Source of the DNA: Arthrobacter castelli DSM 16402
GTDB lineage: Bacteria > Actinomycetota > Actinomycetes > Actinomycetales > Micrococcaceae
Direction: 5' to 3'
NCBI RefSeq assembly: GCF_000430705.1
Contig: NZ_AUMN01000020.1
Coordinates: forward strand, 38,539-102,538
Length of the DNA stretch: 64,000 nt
Below, piece by piece: positions 1-8,873 of this stretch. Under the pieces are notes generated by a model, which was given only the letters and a program-made list of their open reading frames with translations, was not told the DNA's origin and did not search any database. Each line of letters begins with the position of its first letter. The stretch's first letter is position 1. The position numbers were made by a program, and so were the translations under genes.

Positions 1-585
1 GAAGTCCGCCAACACGCCTGCGGCCTGTTCGACGGACCAAAGACCCGAGCGGTAATTGACGTCGAAGGAGACCATGGTTCCGTCACGCCGGGCGCGGGCG
101 AAGATGTCCGTGAGCAACCCGCAGCAGGACTCCGAGAGGGCTGCGGTGATGCCGGAGACGTGGATGAGCCGGGCCTCGGCCAGGGGCAGGTCTTCGAGGA
201 TCGCCATGGACATTTTCGACGCCGCCGAGCCACTGCGATAGTAATGCACCTTTGTCGCGCCCGGTTGGGGATCCTTGAAATAGACGCCTGTCGGGGCCTC
301 CTCTATGACCCGCACGTGGGAGGTGTCGACGCCGTGCCGGTTCAAGGTGGACAGCAGCCGGCGGCCGAACGGGTCGTCGCCGACCTGGCTGACCCAGCCG
401 GCGCGGTGGCCCATCTCGGCCAGGTACAGCGCGACCGTTGACTCCGCACCGCCGAAGCTGATGGTGCAGGCGGCAGCGTGCTCGAGGCCTTGGCCGTCCG
501 AAGGGGACACCAGCGCCATCGACTCGCCCACGCAGATGACCCCCGGGGCGCCCGTGGTGCTCCGGTCCTGGTCGGATAGAGACAT
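1..585 (-). CDS. PfkB-family sugar kinase, probably 2-dehydro-3-deoxygluconokinase (partial)
   Basis: The first 195 residues are visible; the C-terminus lies outside the window. It should phosphorylate 2-keto-3-deoxygluconate (KDG) in the cytoplasm, feeding an Entner-Doudoroff-type branch. PfkB signature 1 is clear at residues 44-77 (FGGAESTVALYL, then QVGDDPFG). The stretch KVHYYRSGSAAS (112-123) is typical of KDG kinases, and FDVNYR (174-179) is the conserved substrate-side motif. The catalytic GxGD motif is expected in the missing part. The start ATG is followed directly by kinase sequence. An LldP-type permease lies upstream on the same strand, so the pair may take up and activate a sugar acid. 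The family call is firm; KDG as substrate is inferred from the HYYR motif. Confidence 0.85.
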   Translation of the reverse strand, partial: MSLSDQDRSTTGAPGVICVGESMALVSPSDGQGLEHAAACTISFGGAESTVALYLAEMGHRAGWVSQVGDDPFGRRLLSTLNRHGVDTSHVRVIEEAPTGVYFKDPQPGATKVHYYRSGSAASKMSMAILEDLPLAEARLIHVSGITAALSESCCGLLTDIFARARRDGTMVSFDVNYRSGLWSVEQAAGVLADF

Positions 586-624
586 GCCGGTGGCAACTTC
601 CTGTGTGCTGGGCGTTCCGATACG

Positions 625-659
625 TGCAACATATGCAACAACGATGTTTAATGTGCAAC
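625..659 (-). promoter_or_regulatory. three direct TGCAAC repeats upstream of the kinase
   Basis: TGCAAC occurs at 625-630, 634-639 and 654-659, 40-75 bp upstream of the kinase start. Steps of 9 and 20 bp (about one and two helical turns) would suit a regulator binding one DNA face. No regulator gene for it is seen in the window. This is a motif observation only. Confidence 0.3.
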
Positions 660-750
660 GCGAGAACAAACGTTACGGGCATCACACCATCGGGCGCAAG
701 TCCCCGCTGAAATCCCGCCAATCCATTGGGCGCGGGCGACGCGTGCTGGC

Positions 751-2184
751 TCAGGCCAGCAGGTAGACGGCGGCACCGAGGACGGCCACCACCGCGACGT
801 TGGTCGCCACCACCGGACGGAAGACGGTGCCGAACGGCGTCGTGCGGTGGCTGCCGCCGTCGGCCACCGAGATCGCCAACGCCACCCTCGGCGGTGCCGA
901 CATGAAAGTTACTGAGGCCGCCGCGTTCTGGCCGGCAAGGGCGACTAGTCGGCTGCTGTTCAGCTGCTCGGCCGCCTGCACGGTACTGGTGGAGAACATC
1001 GCCGCCGAGCCGGTGTTGGATCCCGTGATGAAACCGCCGATTCCACCGATCACGGGAATCAGCGTCAAATACGGCTTCCCAAGCTGCGCGGCATAACCAG
1101 CCATGGCACTGCTCATTCCGCTGGCCGCCAGGATCCCGCCAAGGACCAGGAAGGCGCCGGTGGCATAACCGATGGCCCACCAGGTGCCCAATCCTTCGAC
1201 GAACAGCCGGGGCAGACGCCGGGTGGGCATACCGACCAGCTTCGGCGTCACTGCGCAGGTAATCAGCAACCAGAGGGCCGGGCTTGCCGCGTACTCCGCC
1301 AGCGAGCCGGCGTCGAACGCGTCCAACAGCAGGCTGGTGCCGAGCAGGCCGCAAATCAGCACCGAATAGGGCAGCACCGCCCGCCGGATCGGCCCCCGGA
1401 ACGACGCCCTCGAGCCATCCCGGAACCGGGCGATCAGCAGCGTCGCGGCAATGCCTGTCAGCGTGGCCGCCACACCGGCCAGGGGCACCGAGATGAAGTA
1501 GTTGAAGCCAATCAGTACGACCCACATCAGTAGGCTGACGCCGACGGCGTGCGGCATGTAGGGCACGGCCCGGCGGAAACCAAAGGCGATGACCAGCGAC
1601 GTCAGGCTCATGACCAGCAGCACCGGCAGGTTGAAGACCGCGCTCCACGTGCCCAGCAGCCGGAAACTGACGTTACCCAGTTCTGCAGCCACCAGCGTGC
1701 CGGGAGCCAGCGAACCCCAGGCGCCGGAAGTGAGGCCCAGCAGTCCCACCGTTGCCGCGCGGGTCGGCGAGAGGCCGAAATGCAGCAGGATCGGAATGCC
1801 CACGATCACCCCGAGGCCAAAACCCGTGACCGACTCGGCGAAGGCTGTAATGCCCAGCACTACCAGCAGTACGGCCCGTTGTGGGTTGGAACAGGCTCTC
1901 TCCACCCACTCCGAAATGACCTGTTGCGCCCCGGACGCCCGCAACAGCCCGCCCAGCAGCACCCCGCCGAGGATGATCAGCAGCACCTCGATCACCACCG
2001 GTCCCAGCGATGAGGCGACCTCGGCCGCGCTCGCGGGTGAGATGGGAAAGGCCAGGGCGCTGACGACGACGGCGGTCAGCACGGCCGCCGATGCGGCGAT
2101 GGAGGACCGGATTCCCAGGCCGAGCAGCAGGCAGGCGCACACAATCGGGGTCGAGGCGAGCAACGCCGTCGACCATTCCACCAT
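751..2184 (-). CDS. LldP/LctP (L-lactate permease) family transporter
   Basis: A polytopic inner-membrane carrier of 477 residues with about 12 or more hydrophobic segments. The family hallmark AFAESVTGFGLGV is at about residues 115-127, and a conserved TGSNTGSAAMF follows in the C-terminal half. The family imports lactate or glycolate with protons. Being upstream of a sugar-acid kinase hints at another hydroxy-acid substrate here. The start was set at 2184 because GGAGGT lies six bases upstream; a start 11 codons earlier has no ribosome site. The length is a little short of the usual 530-550. Family call firm, substrate unknown. Confidence 0.85.
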   Translation of the reverse strand: MVEWSTALLASTPIVCACLLLGLGIRSSIAASAAVLTAVVVSALAFPISPASAAEVASSLGPVVIEVLLIILGGVLLGGLLRASGAQQVISEWVERACSNPQRAVLLVVLGITAFAESVTGFGLGVIVGIPILLHFGLSPTRAATVGLLGLTSGAWGSLAPGTLVAAELGNVSFRLLGTWSAVFNLPVLLVMSLTSLVIAFGFRRAVPYMPHAVGVSLLMWVVLIGFNYFISVPLAGVAATLTGIAATLLIARFRDGSRASFRGPIRRAVLPYSVLICGLLGTSLLLDAFDAGSLAEYAASPALWLLITCAVTPKLVGMPTRRLPRLFVEGLGTWWAIGYATGAFLVLGGILAASGMSSAMAGYAAQLGKPYLTLIPVIGGIGGFITGSNTGSAAMFSTSTVQAAEQLNSSRLVALAGQNAAASVTFMSAPPRVALAISVADGGSHRTTPFGTVFRPVVATNVAVVAVLGAAVYLLA

Positions 2185-2270
2185 GCGCGCACCTCCAGCA
2201 GGCCACGGCGGATGCACCGGGCCCGAGGAGCCATTCTAGCTGGATCAATCGGACGTTAGGCTCGAGCCCG

Positions 2271-3208
2271 CTAAGCACCCGCCCGGACGGCGTGCTGGTT
2301 GCAGCGGCGGAGCACCAGATAGGCGACGCTGCCTGCCAGCAGTCCCCAGAACGGTGACACGATGCCCAGCGGACATCTTCGTGGGCTTCCAGGCCGGAGC
2401 AGATGCCTGCGGTGACGGCCGCCAGGTTGATGCCGTGCGAGCCGAACGGAGCCGACACCAGCCAGGCCAGGGACGCGCCGCTGAGCACGAGCTTGTCATT
2501 CACCCGGTATCCGGAGGTGCGCATGACGGCCAGGCCCGGACCGTTCTGGCCCGCCATAGTGACGATCATCAGTGGAATGGAGATGCTGATGATCGCCTGG
2601 AGATCGAAGGTCGGCGTGGTCCAGATGGGTCCGCTTAGGTCCCATTCGAGCGCCGGTGCTGAGGCTTGTCCCGTCGCGGCGCTGAGGGCCGCGCCCACCA
2701 CCACCGCCAGCAGCACGGCATAGCGGGGCGTGAGCCGTCGGTCGATCAGGAAGGCGGCCGCCAGCGCGCCTGCGATTATTGGGGAACTGACGACGGCGGA
2801 GGCCACGTTGAGCACGAACGGCAGCAGGACTCCGGCGAATACGGCGGCTATGACCGGTTTGGGCACGATCGACAGAGGCTTGCCGAAAAGACCGGTCGCG
2901 CCCAGGAACAGTGCCAGCAGCGCCGCCACAATATAGGCGCCGATTGCATCACTGTAGTCGTAGTCGCCGAGGGCGGTCAGCAACAGAGCTGCGCCCGGGA
3001 TGGACCACGCGACCACCACCGGCTGGCGGGCGACCAGGCTCAGGACAATGCAGGTCACGCCGCTGGCCACGGCGATGGCCCAGATCCACGACGTCGTTTG
3101 CGCCGTGCTCAACCCGGTACTGCGGGCAGCCTGCAACACGACCAGCATCGGGCCCGCGTATGAGACCGCGACAGCAACGAAGCCGGCAGTCACCGCTGAC
3201 AGCGACAT
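2271..3208 (-). pseudogene. benE: benE-type benzoate/H+ symporter, broken by an internal deletion
   Basis: The first ~284 residues (to GICSGLEAHEDVR near 2362) read as a normal BenE-family membrane protein of the nucleobase/benzoate symporter fold. The frame then runs on into sequence antisense to nothing sensible. In another frame, immediately next to the break, the true BenE ending appears: LGIVSPFWGLLAGSVAYLVL, ending with a stop at 2271. About 80-90 residues (around three membrane helices) that normally separate these motifs are missing and the frame is changed, so the gene has suffered a deletion of a few hundred bases. The start ATG at 3208 is followed directly by the family's N-terminus. 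BenE normally takes up benzoate; this copy is not expected to work. Confidence 0.8.
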
Positions 3209-3503
3209 CGAGGCCCGTAGGCCGGGTCACTTCTGCCGATCCGGCTTGGTCAGTGTTCGCGCCATCAGCGCCCGCCTTCCTGATTCGTGCGGAATGTGCC
3301 GGTCACTGTAGCGGAAATCACCCCTATCGGTGCGCCGGTTTTGGATATGAATTCGGCGGCTCTGGCACGGGAACTTTCCCAATGTGGGGCCAGGTCGGCC
3401 CGGGGGCCGCAGCACCTGCGCCACAAGTGGGTGGGAGACTGGAACCAATAGAATTCTGTCGTCTGGGCGCACTGGTTGCCGGGCCGGTTGAAAGGGAGTA
3501 CGG

Positions 3504-4439
3504 ATGCGGGTATTGATTGCGGGCGCGGGAGCTACTGGAGGCGCCTTTGGAAGCCGGCTCCAGGAAGCGGGCAAGGATGTGACGTACCTTGTTCGCCCCG
3601 GACGCCAGCAGCTCCTCCAAAGGGATGGTCTGCGGTTCCTTGCCCCGGACGGCGAACGGACTAACGCGGTCACAGCAATTTCCAGTGTCCCCGAGGGCGA
3701 TCACTACGACTTGGTGGTGATCGCGGTGAAAGCACCAGCACTCAAGAGCATCCTCGACAATGCTGGCCCGGCAATTGGCAACAAGACGCTGATTTTGCCG
3801 TTCCTCAACGGCTTTGACCATATTGATCTGCTCGAAGACGCGTATCCAGGGCAGGTTATTGGTGGTCTGGTGAAGATCGTCGCCATGGTCGACGACGCCG
3901 GCGCCATCCGGCAGATGGCGCCACTGTCCACAATGACCATCGGATCGTTGACGCCTGATCCGCTTCCTGACTCCCTGGTGGAAACCCTGGACGTTCCCGG
4001 CATCGACCTGACCGTCACGAACACGATAAAGCAGCAACTCTGGGAAAAATGGGCGTTCATCAGCGCAGCAGGAGCCATCACCTGCCTGCTGCGCAACAAT
4101 GTGGCCGCGATCCTCGAAGCAGGAGGGCGCTCGCAGATCCTGCAGGCCATCGCCGAAACTGAAAGCGTTGCGGCAGCAGCCGGCTACCCGGTGAGCGAGT
4201 CAGGGCATCAGCAGAGCCTTGACATCCTGACGGCTCCCGGTTCAGCGTTTACGTCTTCGGTGTACCGCGATCTGCAAAGCGGGCAAGCAGTCGAAGCTGA
4301 GCACCTTCTTGGCTCCTTGTCGGCCCGGGCCCGCACCTTGAATGTCGATACACCGTTCCTGGACCTCGCCGTGACACAGGTGCGGGCTCACCACATCAAT
4401 CACACCGGAGGAGGGATCTTCGACTCTGCCTCCGCCTGA
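3504..4439 (+). CDS. ketopantoate reductase PanE/ApbA family protein
   Basis: A 311-residue two-domain NADPH-dependent reductase. The Rossmann motif GAGATGG is at residues 7-13, the active-site loop LNG at 102-104, and the catalytic Lys is in LWEKW (K183), in the C-terminal domain. True PanE reduces ketopantoate to pantoate for coenzyme A. Many actinobacteria carry several paralogues with unknown substrates, and no pan genes are nearby, so pantothenate synthesis is not assured. GGGAG ends about 8 bases before the ATG. It is transcribed divergently from the broken benE and stands alone. The 296-bp gap between them shows no other gene. Confidence 0.85.
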   Translation: MRVLIAGAGATGGAFGSRLQEAGKDVTYLVRPGRQQLLQRDGLRFLAPDGERTNAVTAISSVPEGDHYDLVVIAVKAPALKSILDNAGPAIGNKTLILPFLNGFDHIDLLEDAYPGQVIGGLVKIVAMVDDAGAIRQMAPLSTMTIGSLTPDPLPDSLVETLDVPGIDLTVTNTIKQQLWEKWAFISAAGAITCLLRNNVAAILEAGGRSQILQAIAETESVAAAAGYPVSESGHQQSLDILTAPGSAFTSSVYRDLQSGQAVEAEHLLGSLSARARTLNVDTPFLDLAVTQVRAHHINHTGGGIFDSASA

Positions 4440-4544
4440 AGCGTGTCCGGCCGGGGCCCCACTCCTTGGAAATGGAATGTTGGTGCCGTCCCGGCCGCGT
4501 TGCCGAAGCGGGCGAGGGCACTGAATAGTCGGGCCACGGCGTGT

Positions 4545-4550
4545 TATACC
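4545..4550 (+). promoter_or_regulatory. -10 box (TATACC) of a leaderless DUF6328 gene
   Basis: TATACC ends 6 bases before the ATG at 4557, so transcription should begin at or next to the start codon. No ribosome-binding site is present, as expected for a leaderless mRNA, common in actinobacteria. Confidence 0.55.
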
Positions 4551-4556
4551 TAGCGT

Positions 4557-5003
4557 ATGGGCAATCCCGAAGTTGAAGACCGGCAGCTGGATGAGCTCAC
4601 GAGTGAGTTGCGCACTATCGTTCCGGGAGTCACTGTTCTCTTCGCGTTCCTGCTGACTCTGCCGTTTTCATCCGGTTTCAGCCAGCTGAACGAACGAGAC
4701 CGCGCGGTGTACATGGTCTCGTTGATCTCCGCAGCCTGCAGCCTTGTGCTGCTGCTCGGGGAGAGCGCCTATCACCGGTTGCGGGGCAAGCCGTACGACA
4801 AGAAGCAGCTGATCATCACGGCCACGCGCCAGGCGGTTGCGGCGCTGCTCCTGCTCATGATCTCCCTCACCTCATGTGTTTGGTACGTCACGCAGGTCGT
4901 ATTTCCGGGGCGGCTGGCCATTTCCACGGCCGGCGGGCTACTGGTTCTGACCATCGCCACCTGGTTCGTACTCCCGCTCCTGAGACGTCGACGCAACCGC
5001 TGA
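4557..5003 (+). CDS. DUF6328 family membrane protein
   Basis: A 148-residue membrane protein recognised as DUF6328 by the N-terminal pattern ELTSELRTIVPGVTVLFAFL followed by LPFSSGF and a helix ending in the AYHRL motif near residue 74. There are four hydrophobic segments, at about 23-41, 53-69, 88-110 and 118-137, with an Arg-rich cytoplasmic tail (LLRRRRNR). Function is unknown for the whole family. The start has no ribosome site but a good -10 box just upstream. It converges on the MFS gene at 5078, with a copy of a palindrome-type repeat between them. Confidence 0.8.
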   Translation: MGNPEVEDRQLDELTSELRTIVPGVTVLFAFLLTLPFSSGFSQLNERDRAVYMVSLISAACSLVLLLGESAYHRLRGKPYDKKQLIITATRQAVAALLLLMISLTSCVWYVTQVVFPGRLAISTAGGLLVLTIATWFVLPLLRRRRNR

Positions 5004-5014
5004 GAGCGCCTCCC

Positions 5015-5066
5015 GGTGCACGAATGGCCGGCTTCGGCATTTTGTACTCCTCGTACGAACATCCCC
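5015..5066. repeat. intergenic repeat family 2, copy 1 (TTTTGTACTCC element)
   Basis: About 52 bp matching 9582-9633 at roughly three of four positions. Both read G(G/A)TGCAC.AATG.CCG..TT.GGC..TTTTGTACTCC..G.ACGAACA.CCC. This copy sits between two convergent genes and lacks the inverted left arm of copy 2. Confidence 0.6.
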
Positions 5067-5077
5067 AGACTCACAGA

Positions 5078-6340
5078 CTACGGTTTCAGCGAACGGGACC
5101 GGGAGCGATCTACAACGGTGACGATCGCGACGATTGCGGTCAGCGTGGCTGCCAGCGCCAGCGGCGTCCAGACGGCATACGCAATGGCTGCTCCTGCCGC
5201 GGCTGTTCCGGCAGATCCAGCCGCGATCTTGAGCGCCCCGACCCAGATGAAAACCTGGCTGCGGGTCTCGGCCGAAGAATATTCGCTCCTCGCAGCGAGC
5301 GTTGCAGCGAAGAATATTGCGTTGGCAGCTCCGGCCAGGCCGAAAGCGGCCAGCGAAGTGGCCAGGGTGGGAACAAGCATCACCAGCGTCAGAAACGTTG
5401 CGACGACGACGGCCAGCAAGCTCATCAGCCGGTCGGCATTCCCGCGCAGCGGCCAAAGGATGAGACCTGCAGCCCCAAGGAGGTTTCCAATCCCATACGC
5501 GGCGACCAATGTCCCGGCTGCTGCGGGTGCCCCCAGCATAGGGGCGACGGCGACAGCGTAGACCGGCAGCGCGGCGACAGTGAATGCAACTGTCACGGTG
5601 AGCGATAGTGTGCGGCGGAGCGGGCGGTTTCGCCAGATAACTCTCAGCGCGCCGACGGGGGAGGGGACGTCAACTGTGTGATGGAGTGGGGCTTGTTTGG
5701 GAAGCACCAGGACAGCGCCGGCGCCGAGGACGGCTGATCCGGCGAGGACCAGCGTGGCCGTGAGTACGTCGGACGTTGCCGTGATCCATGCAACTGCGGC
5801 GGGGCCAAGGGTGGCGCTCATCCCGTAGCTGACGACGTCCCAGCTTTGTGCCCTGCGGTGGCTCTCCAGCCCGGGGCCGGCTATGGATGGCAGCCGGCTG
5901 CTTACCCCGCCGGTGATCATGGGTCCGAAGGCGCCGGAGGCTACTAACGGGATGGCAGGCCACAGCCCGCCCGTGATCGGCAGGAGCAGCGCAGCAGCGC
6001 CGAGCAATACACCGTGCAGAGCGCCGGACACTGCGATTACCTTTCGGCCGTCGCGGGCTGTATCGAGACGCCGCGCGATGAAAGGGCCAAGCAGATGCGG
6101 CGCGGTGATTGAAGCGCCCAATATTCCGGCCACCCATCCCGGCGCTCCGTTGGCCGTTGCGAGCAGCACGATTGCGACGACGGCGCCACCGTCTGCGCTG
6201 CGGACCAGCGTCGCGGCGAAGATGTAGCGCGCCAGACCGCCGATGCGGCGCTTTTCCTCGGGAGACGTCCCCGTGTCGGTGTTACCGCTGGAGGCCGAGC
6301 TCATTAACAACCGTGGCAACGCGGGCTCGCTGGTGCTCAT
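5078..6340 (-). CDS. MFS transporter
   Basis: A 420-residue major facilitator with about 12 hydrophobic segments. It shows the central-loop charge pattern (residues ~200-240) and Ala/Gly-rich helices typical of actinobacterial MFS exporters. It is the last gene of the operon that begins with the XRE-cupin regulator at 9471. The chosen start overlaps the DapA-like gene by 59 bases; an in-frame ATG at 6304 is an alternative that shortens the overlap. Substrate cannot be read from sequence. An exporter for a product of the DapA-like enzyme, or for a toxic amino-acid-like compound, would fit, but that is inference. Confidence 0.8.
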   Translation of the reverse strand: MSTSEPALPRLLMSSASSGNTDTGTSPEEKRRIGGLARYIFAATLVRSADGGAVVAIVLLATANGAPGWVAGILGASITAPHLLGPFIARRLDTARDGRKVIAVSGALHGVLLGAAALLLPITGGLWPAIPLVASGAFGPMITGGVSSRLPSIAGPGLESHRRAQSWDVVSYGMSATLGPAAVAWITATSDVLTATLVLAGSAVLGAGAVLVLPKQAPLHHTVDVPSPVGALRVIWRNRPLRRTLSLTVTVAFTVAALPVYAVAVAPMLGAPAAAGTLVAAYGIGNLLGAAGLILWPLRGNADRLMSLLAVVVATFLTLVMLVPTLATSLAAFGLAGAANAIFFAATLAARSEYSSAETRSQVFIWVGALKIAAGSAGTAAAGAAIAYAVWTPLALAATLTAIVAIVTVVDRSRSRSLKP

Positions 6341-7181
6341 TCAGCCCTTGGATCGGCAATGGGAGGCTGTCCCGGGGTGCGAGCCCCAAATGTTCTGCCA
6401 GGGCCGCCACAACGCGGATGCTGCCGCCGAAATCGGCGAACAATTGCCACAATGGCGCAAGGCGTTCGGATTCGGCCAATGCCTCGGACACGCGACCTTC
6501 CAGCGCGTCTCGGGTGATCCGCATGGCCGGATCCGGCAGTGTCCCTCCGATGACGGAATACCACGTATCGCATCCGGCGGCGAGACCGGCGGCGGCCGTC
6601 GGGTCTCCTGACACGCCGATAGTTACGTGCTCGGGCACGGCTCTGCGGATCTCCTCCACCCGGGCTTGGGCCTGCTCCGGATCGGTCGGAACCCCGGGGA
6701 TCTTGATGGAGGCGATCCCGGGCAGTTCCGCGATACGTCCATACAGCTCGGTGGTGAAGCTGAAGTGGGTGGTCCCGGGATTGTCGTAGACGACGACGGG
6801 CAGCGAGGAGTTCTGCGTGACGGTCCGGAACAGCTCGTACACGTCATCGTCGGTGAGGGGCTGATACGTCATCGGCGCGAGTAAGAGCCCCGAGGCGCCG
6901 GCTTCCTGCGCTTCTTCCGCATGCCTGAGCACCTGCGAGGTCCGCAGTCCGCCAATCCCGGCCAATACGGGTGTGCCGTTGGCGTGTTCGACGGCGAGGC
7001 GGGCGACGCGGCTGCGTTCCTCGCTGCTCAGGTATGCATAGGAGCCGGTTGATCCGAGCGCGGTGATGGAATCCACGTCCGCCTCCGCCAGTCGTTGGAT
7101 CAGACCGATGAAGGCTTCCTCATCGATGGCATCATTTGCCAGAGGCGTGAGGGGAAAGGCACTCATGCCGGTGAACATCAT
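6282..7181 (-). CDS. dihydrodipicolinate synthase (DapA)-family lyase/aldolase
   Basis: A TIM-barrel class I aldolase of 299 residues. The Schiff-base lysine is K160 in IASIKIPG and the catalytic tyrosine is Y132 in VVVYDNPGTTH. The substrate loop GSTGSYAYL (43-51) replaces the GTTGE of true DapA. With no other lysine genes nearby, this argues for another 2-oxo-acid substrate (KDG-aldolase- or N-acetylneuraminate-lyase-like). AGGAG stands 4 bases before the double ATG. The gene begins 7 bases after the EamA stop, so the two are co-transcribed. Family certain, substrate unknown. Confidence 0.85.
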   Translation of the reverse strand: MMFTGMSAFPLTPLANDAIDEEAFIGLIQRLAEADVDSITALGSTGSYAYLSSEERSRVARLAVEHANGTPVLAGIGGLRTSQVLRHAEEAQEAGASGLLLAPMTYQPLTDDDVYELFRTVTQNSSLPVVVYDNPGTTHFSFTTELYGRIAELPGIASIKIPGVPTDPEQAQARVEEIRRAVPEHVTIGVSGDPTAAAGLAAGCDTWYSVIGGTLPDPAMRITRDALEGRVSEALAESERLAPLWQLFADFGGSIRVVAALAEHLGLAPRDSLPLPIQGLNEHQRARVATVVNELGLQR

Positions 7182-7188
7182 GCGGCTC

Positions 7189-8088
7189 CTATGCGTTGAG
7201 GTCGGTGTGGGAGGGCGCGCTGTCAAGGTTCCGTGGCCGACGTCGTCCGCCCCGTTGCGCGGCGGCCCCGGCGAAGACGATGAGCAGGATCCCCGCGATC
7301 TGGATGCCGGAGGGCTGCTGATGCAGCACCAGCAAGCCGAGCAGCACGCCGAAGGCCGGTTCGAGCGCCATCAGGGTCCCGAACGCCGTCGGCGTCATAT
7401 GGCGCAGGGCGAGCATCTCGAAGGCGAAAGGCAACACCGGCAACAGGATGGCCAGCCCGGCTGCGGCGGCCAGCACGCCAAGGCCGAGGTGGCCGAGCGC
7501 CTGTGGTATGCCGACGACAGCGGCCGTCGCCGCGGCGACAGGCACGGTCAGCGTCAATGCTCCGATGCCGGTGAAATGGTCCCCGATGTGCTGGGTGAGC
7601 GTGATGTAGACGGCCCACCCCACCGCCGCGAAGGCGGCGAAACCGATGCCGGCGAGGTTGATGTCGCCCTGCCAGGGTTTGGTGAGCAGCACGACGCCGA
7701 TCAGCGCCACGGCCGGCCAGACCAGCGCCTTCGCGTTGTGGCTGCGCACGGCCGCGATGGTCAGCGGGCCCAGGAACTCGATGGAGACCGCGGTGCCGAG
7801 CGGGATGTGCTCGATCGCCGCCAGGAAGGCGATGGTCACCAGCCCGGTGGTGATGCCCAGTCCGAGCAGGGCGGGCATGTCACGGCGGCGCACATCACGC
7901 AGCGGCGGGCGGGCCAGGGCCAGCAGGATCAGCGCGCCCATGGTGAGCCTGAGCCAGGCGGTTCCGGCGGCGCCGACGGCCGCGATCAAATCCACCGACA
8001 GGGCCGAGCCCAGCTGCACGGACAGCATCGCCGCCACCGCCAGCGACCACGGAGGCACTGGCAGACGGCCCGCGGAGCGACGGATCAC
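7189..8088 (-). CDS. EamA-family (RhtA-like) DMT transporter
   Basis: Two EamA repeats giving ten membrane helices in 299 residues, with the conserved HIPLGTAVSIEFLGPL in repeat 1 and LMALEPAFGVLLGLLVL in repeat 2, as in the RhtA threonine/homoserine exporter group. The GTG start overlaps the stop of the B3/B4 gene as GTGA, indicating translational coupling. A second, distinct EamA gene is at 59717. Amino-acid or metabolite efflux is the family role; the cargo is not identifiable. Confidence 0.88.
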   Translation of the reverse strand: MIRRSAGRLPVPPWSLAVAAMLSVQLGSALSVDLIAAVGAAGTAWLRLTMGALILLALARPPLRDVRRRDMPALLGLGITTGLVTIAFLAAIEHIPLGTAVSIEFLGPLTIAAVRSHNAKALVWPAVALIGVVLLTKPWQGDINLAGIGFAAFAAVGWAVYITLTQHIGDHFTGIGALTLTVPVAAATAAVVGIPQALGHLGLGVLAAAAGLAILLPVLPFAFEMLALRHMTPTAFGTLMALEPAFGVLLGLLVLHQQPSGIQIAGILLIVFAGAAAQRGGRRRPRNLDSAPSHTDLNA

Positions 8089-8873
8089 GGGGCCACCGCT
8101 TCACCGCCGGACGATCCGGCGTCGCGGCTGGAGCCGGCGCCAGGCGACCCGGCGTCGCCGCTGCGGATCAACCGGCGGGCGACCGCGACGTCGGGGCCGA
8201 GCCGTCCCAGATGCGCTGTCAGGCTGTCGGCGGCCGCGTCCAGTTCCTCGTCGGTCATCGGCTCGAGCGCGTCGAGGATGAACAGCGCCGACGTCGTGTC
8301 CTCAGTCAGCGCGGTGCGCCGTCCCTGGCGCCAGTTCCAGCGTCGGCAGGTCACCCCCGACTCGTCGCACCACACCACCTCGCCGAGTTTGGGATGCTCG
8401 ATCACTGATTCTCCACCGGCGACGGTATCGAACAGCTCCTCGCCGGAGGCGCGGATCAGCCGCGGCGCGCCGGTGTACCCGGCCAGATCTTCCCCGCCGA
8501 CCGGGCTCTGATGGAGGACGGAGATGGCGTTGTACAGGTCGGTGAGCCGATTGACCCGCGGCAGGCCCTCCTCGGCCCGGCGCAGCAATGCCTCCAGGCT
8601 GTTGCGGGTCCGTTGCGGCTTCGCACCGAACGCCCGGTAGGCCTCCCGCCAAGCGGCCACATGACCCAGTTCCTCCACCGGCCGGCTTGCGAGCAGTTCA
8701 CGAGTGGCGGTTTCAGCCGACTCGAGCAAAGACTCACTCACCTCATCGGTCGGACCGGGAATAATCCCGTCAACGGCGAGCAGCATCGCCCGGTAGTCAG
8801 GCCGCAGGTCGAACACGGCGGCGTCGACATGGCCGCGATCGAGGAAATCCTGCAGCACGGGCGCATCACCCAT
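8085..8873 (-). CDS. B3/B4 tRNA-binding domain protein (PheT-like)
   Basis: 262 residues carrying the B3/B4 fold found in the beta subunit of phenylalanyl-tRNA synthetase and in free-standing proteins. Typical pieces are AWREAYRAFGAKPQRTRNS (near residue 74), then NRLTDLYNAISVLH, and VVWCDESGVTCRRWNWRQG toward the C-terminus. Free-standing members may edit or bind a misacylated tRNA or a free amino acid; the role is not settled. GGAGG sits six bases before the ATG and the gene overlaps the regulator upstream by 8 bases. The Ser/Gly-rich tail is probably disordered. XRE-cupin, B3/B4 and EamA genes are a recurring neighbourhood in bacteria. Confidence 0.85.
   Translation of the reverse strand: MGDAPVLQDFLDRGHVDAAVFDLRPDYRAMLLAVDGIIPGPTDEVSESLLESAETATRELLASRPVEELGHVAAWREAYRAFGAKPQRTRNSLEALLRRAEEGLPRVNRLTDLYNAISVLHQSPVGGEDLAGYTGAPRLIRASGEELFDTVAGGESVIEHPKLGEVVWCDESGVTCRRWNWRQGRRTALTEDTTSALFILDALEPMTDEELDAAADSLTAHLGRLGPDVAVARRLIRSGDAGSPGAGSSRDAGSSGGEAVAP

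Noticed and set aside
83..1648. Long open frame on the minus strand, 521 codons
   Set aside because: It runs antiphase through the kinase and the LldP-type gene, with Arg/Gly/His-rich composition and no family; a GC-rich shadow.
1673..3208. A 511-codon reading of the benE region as one protein
   Set aside because: Only the first ~284 residues are BenE; the rest is a shadow of the LldP gene entered after the deletion changed frame.
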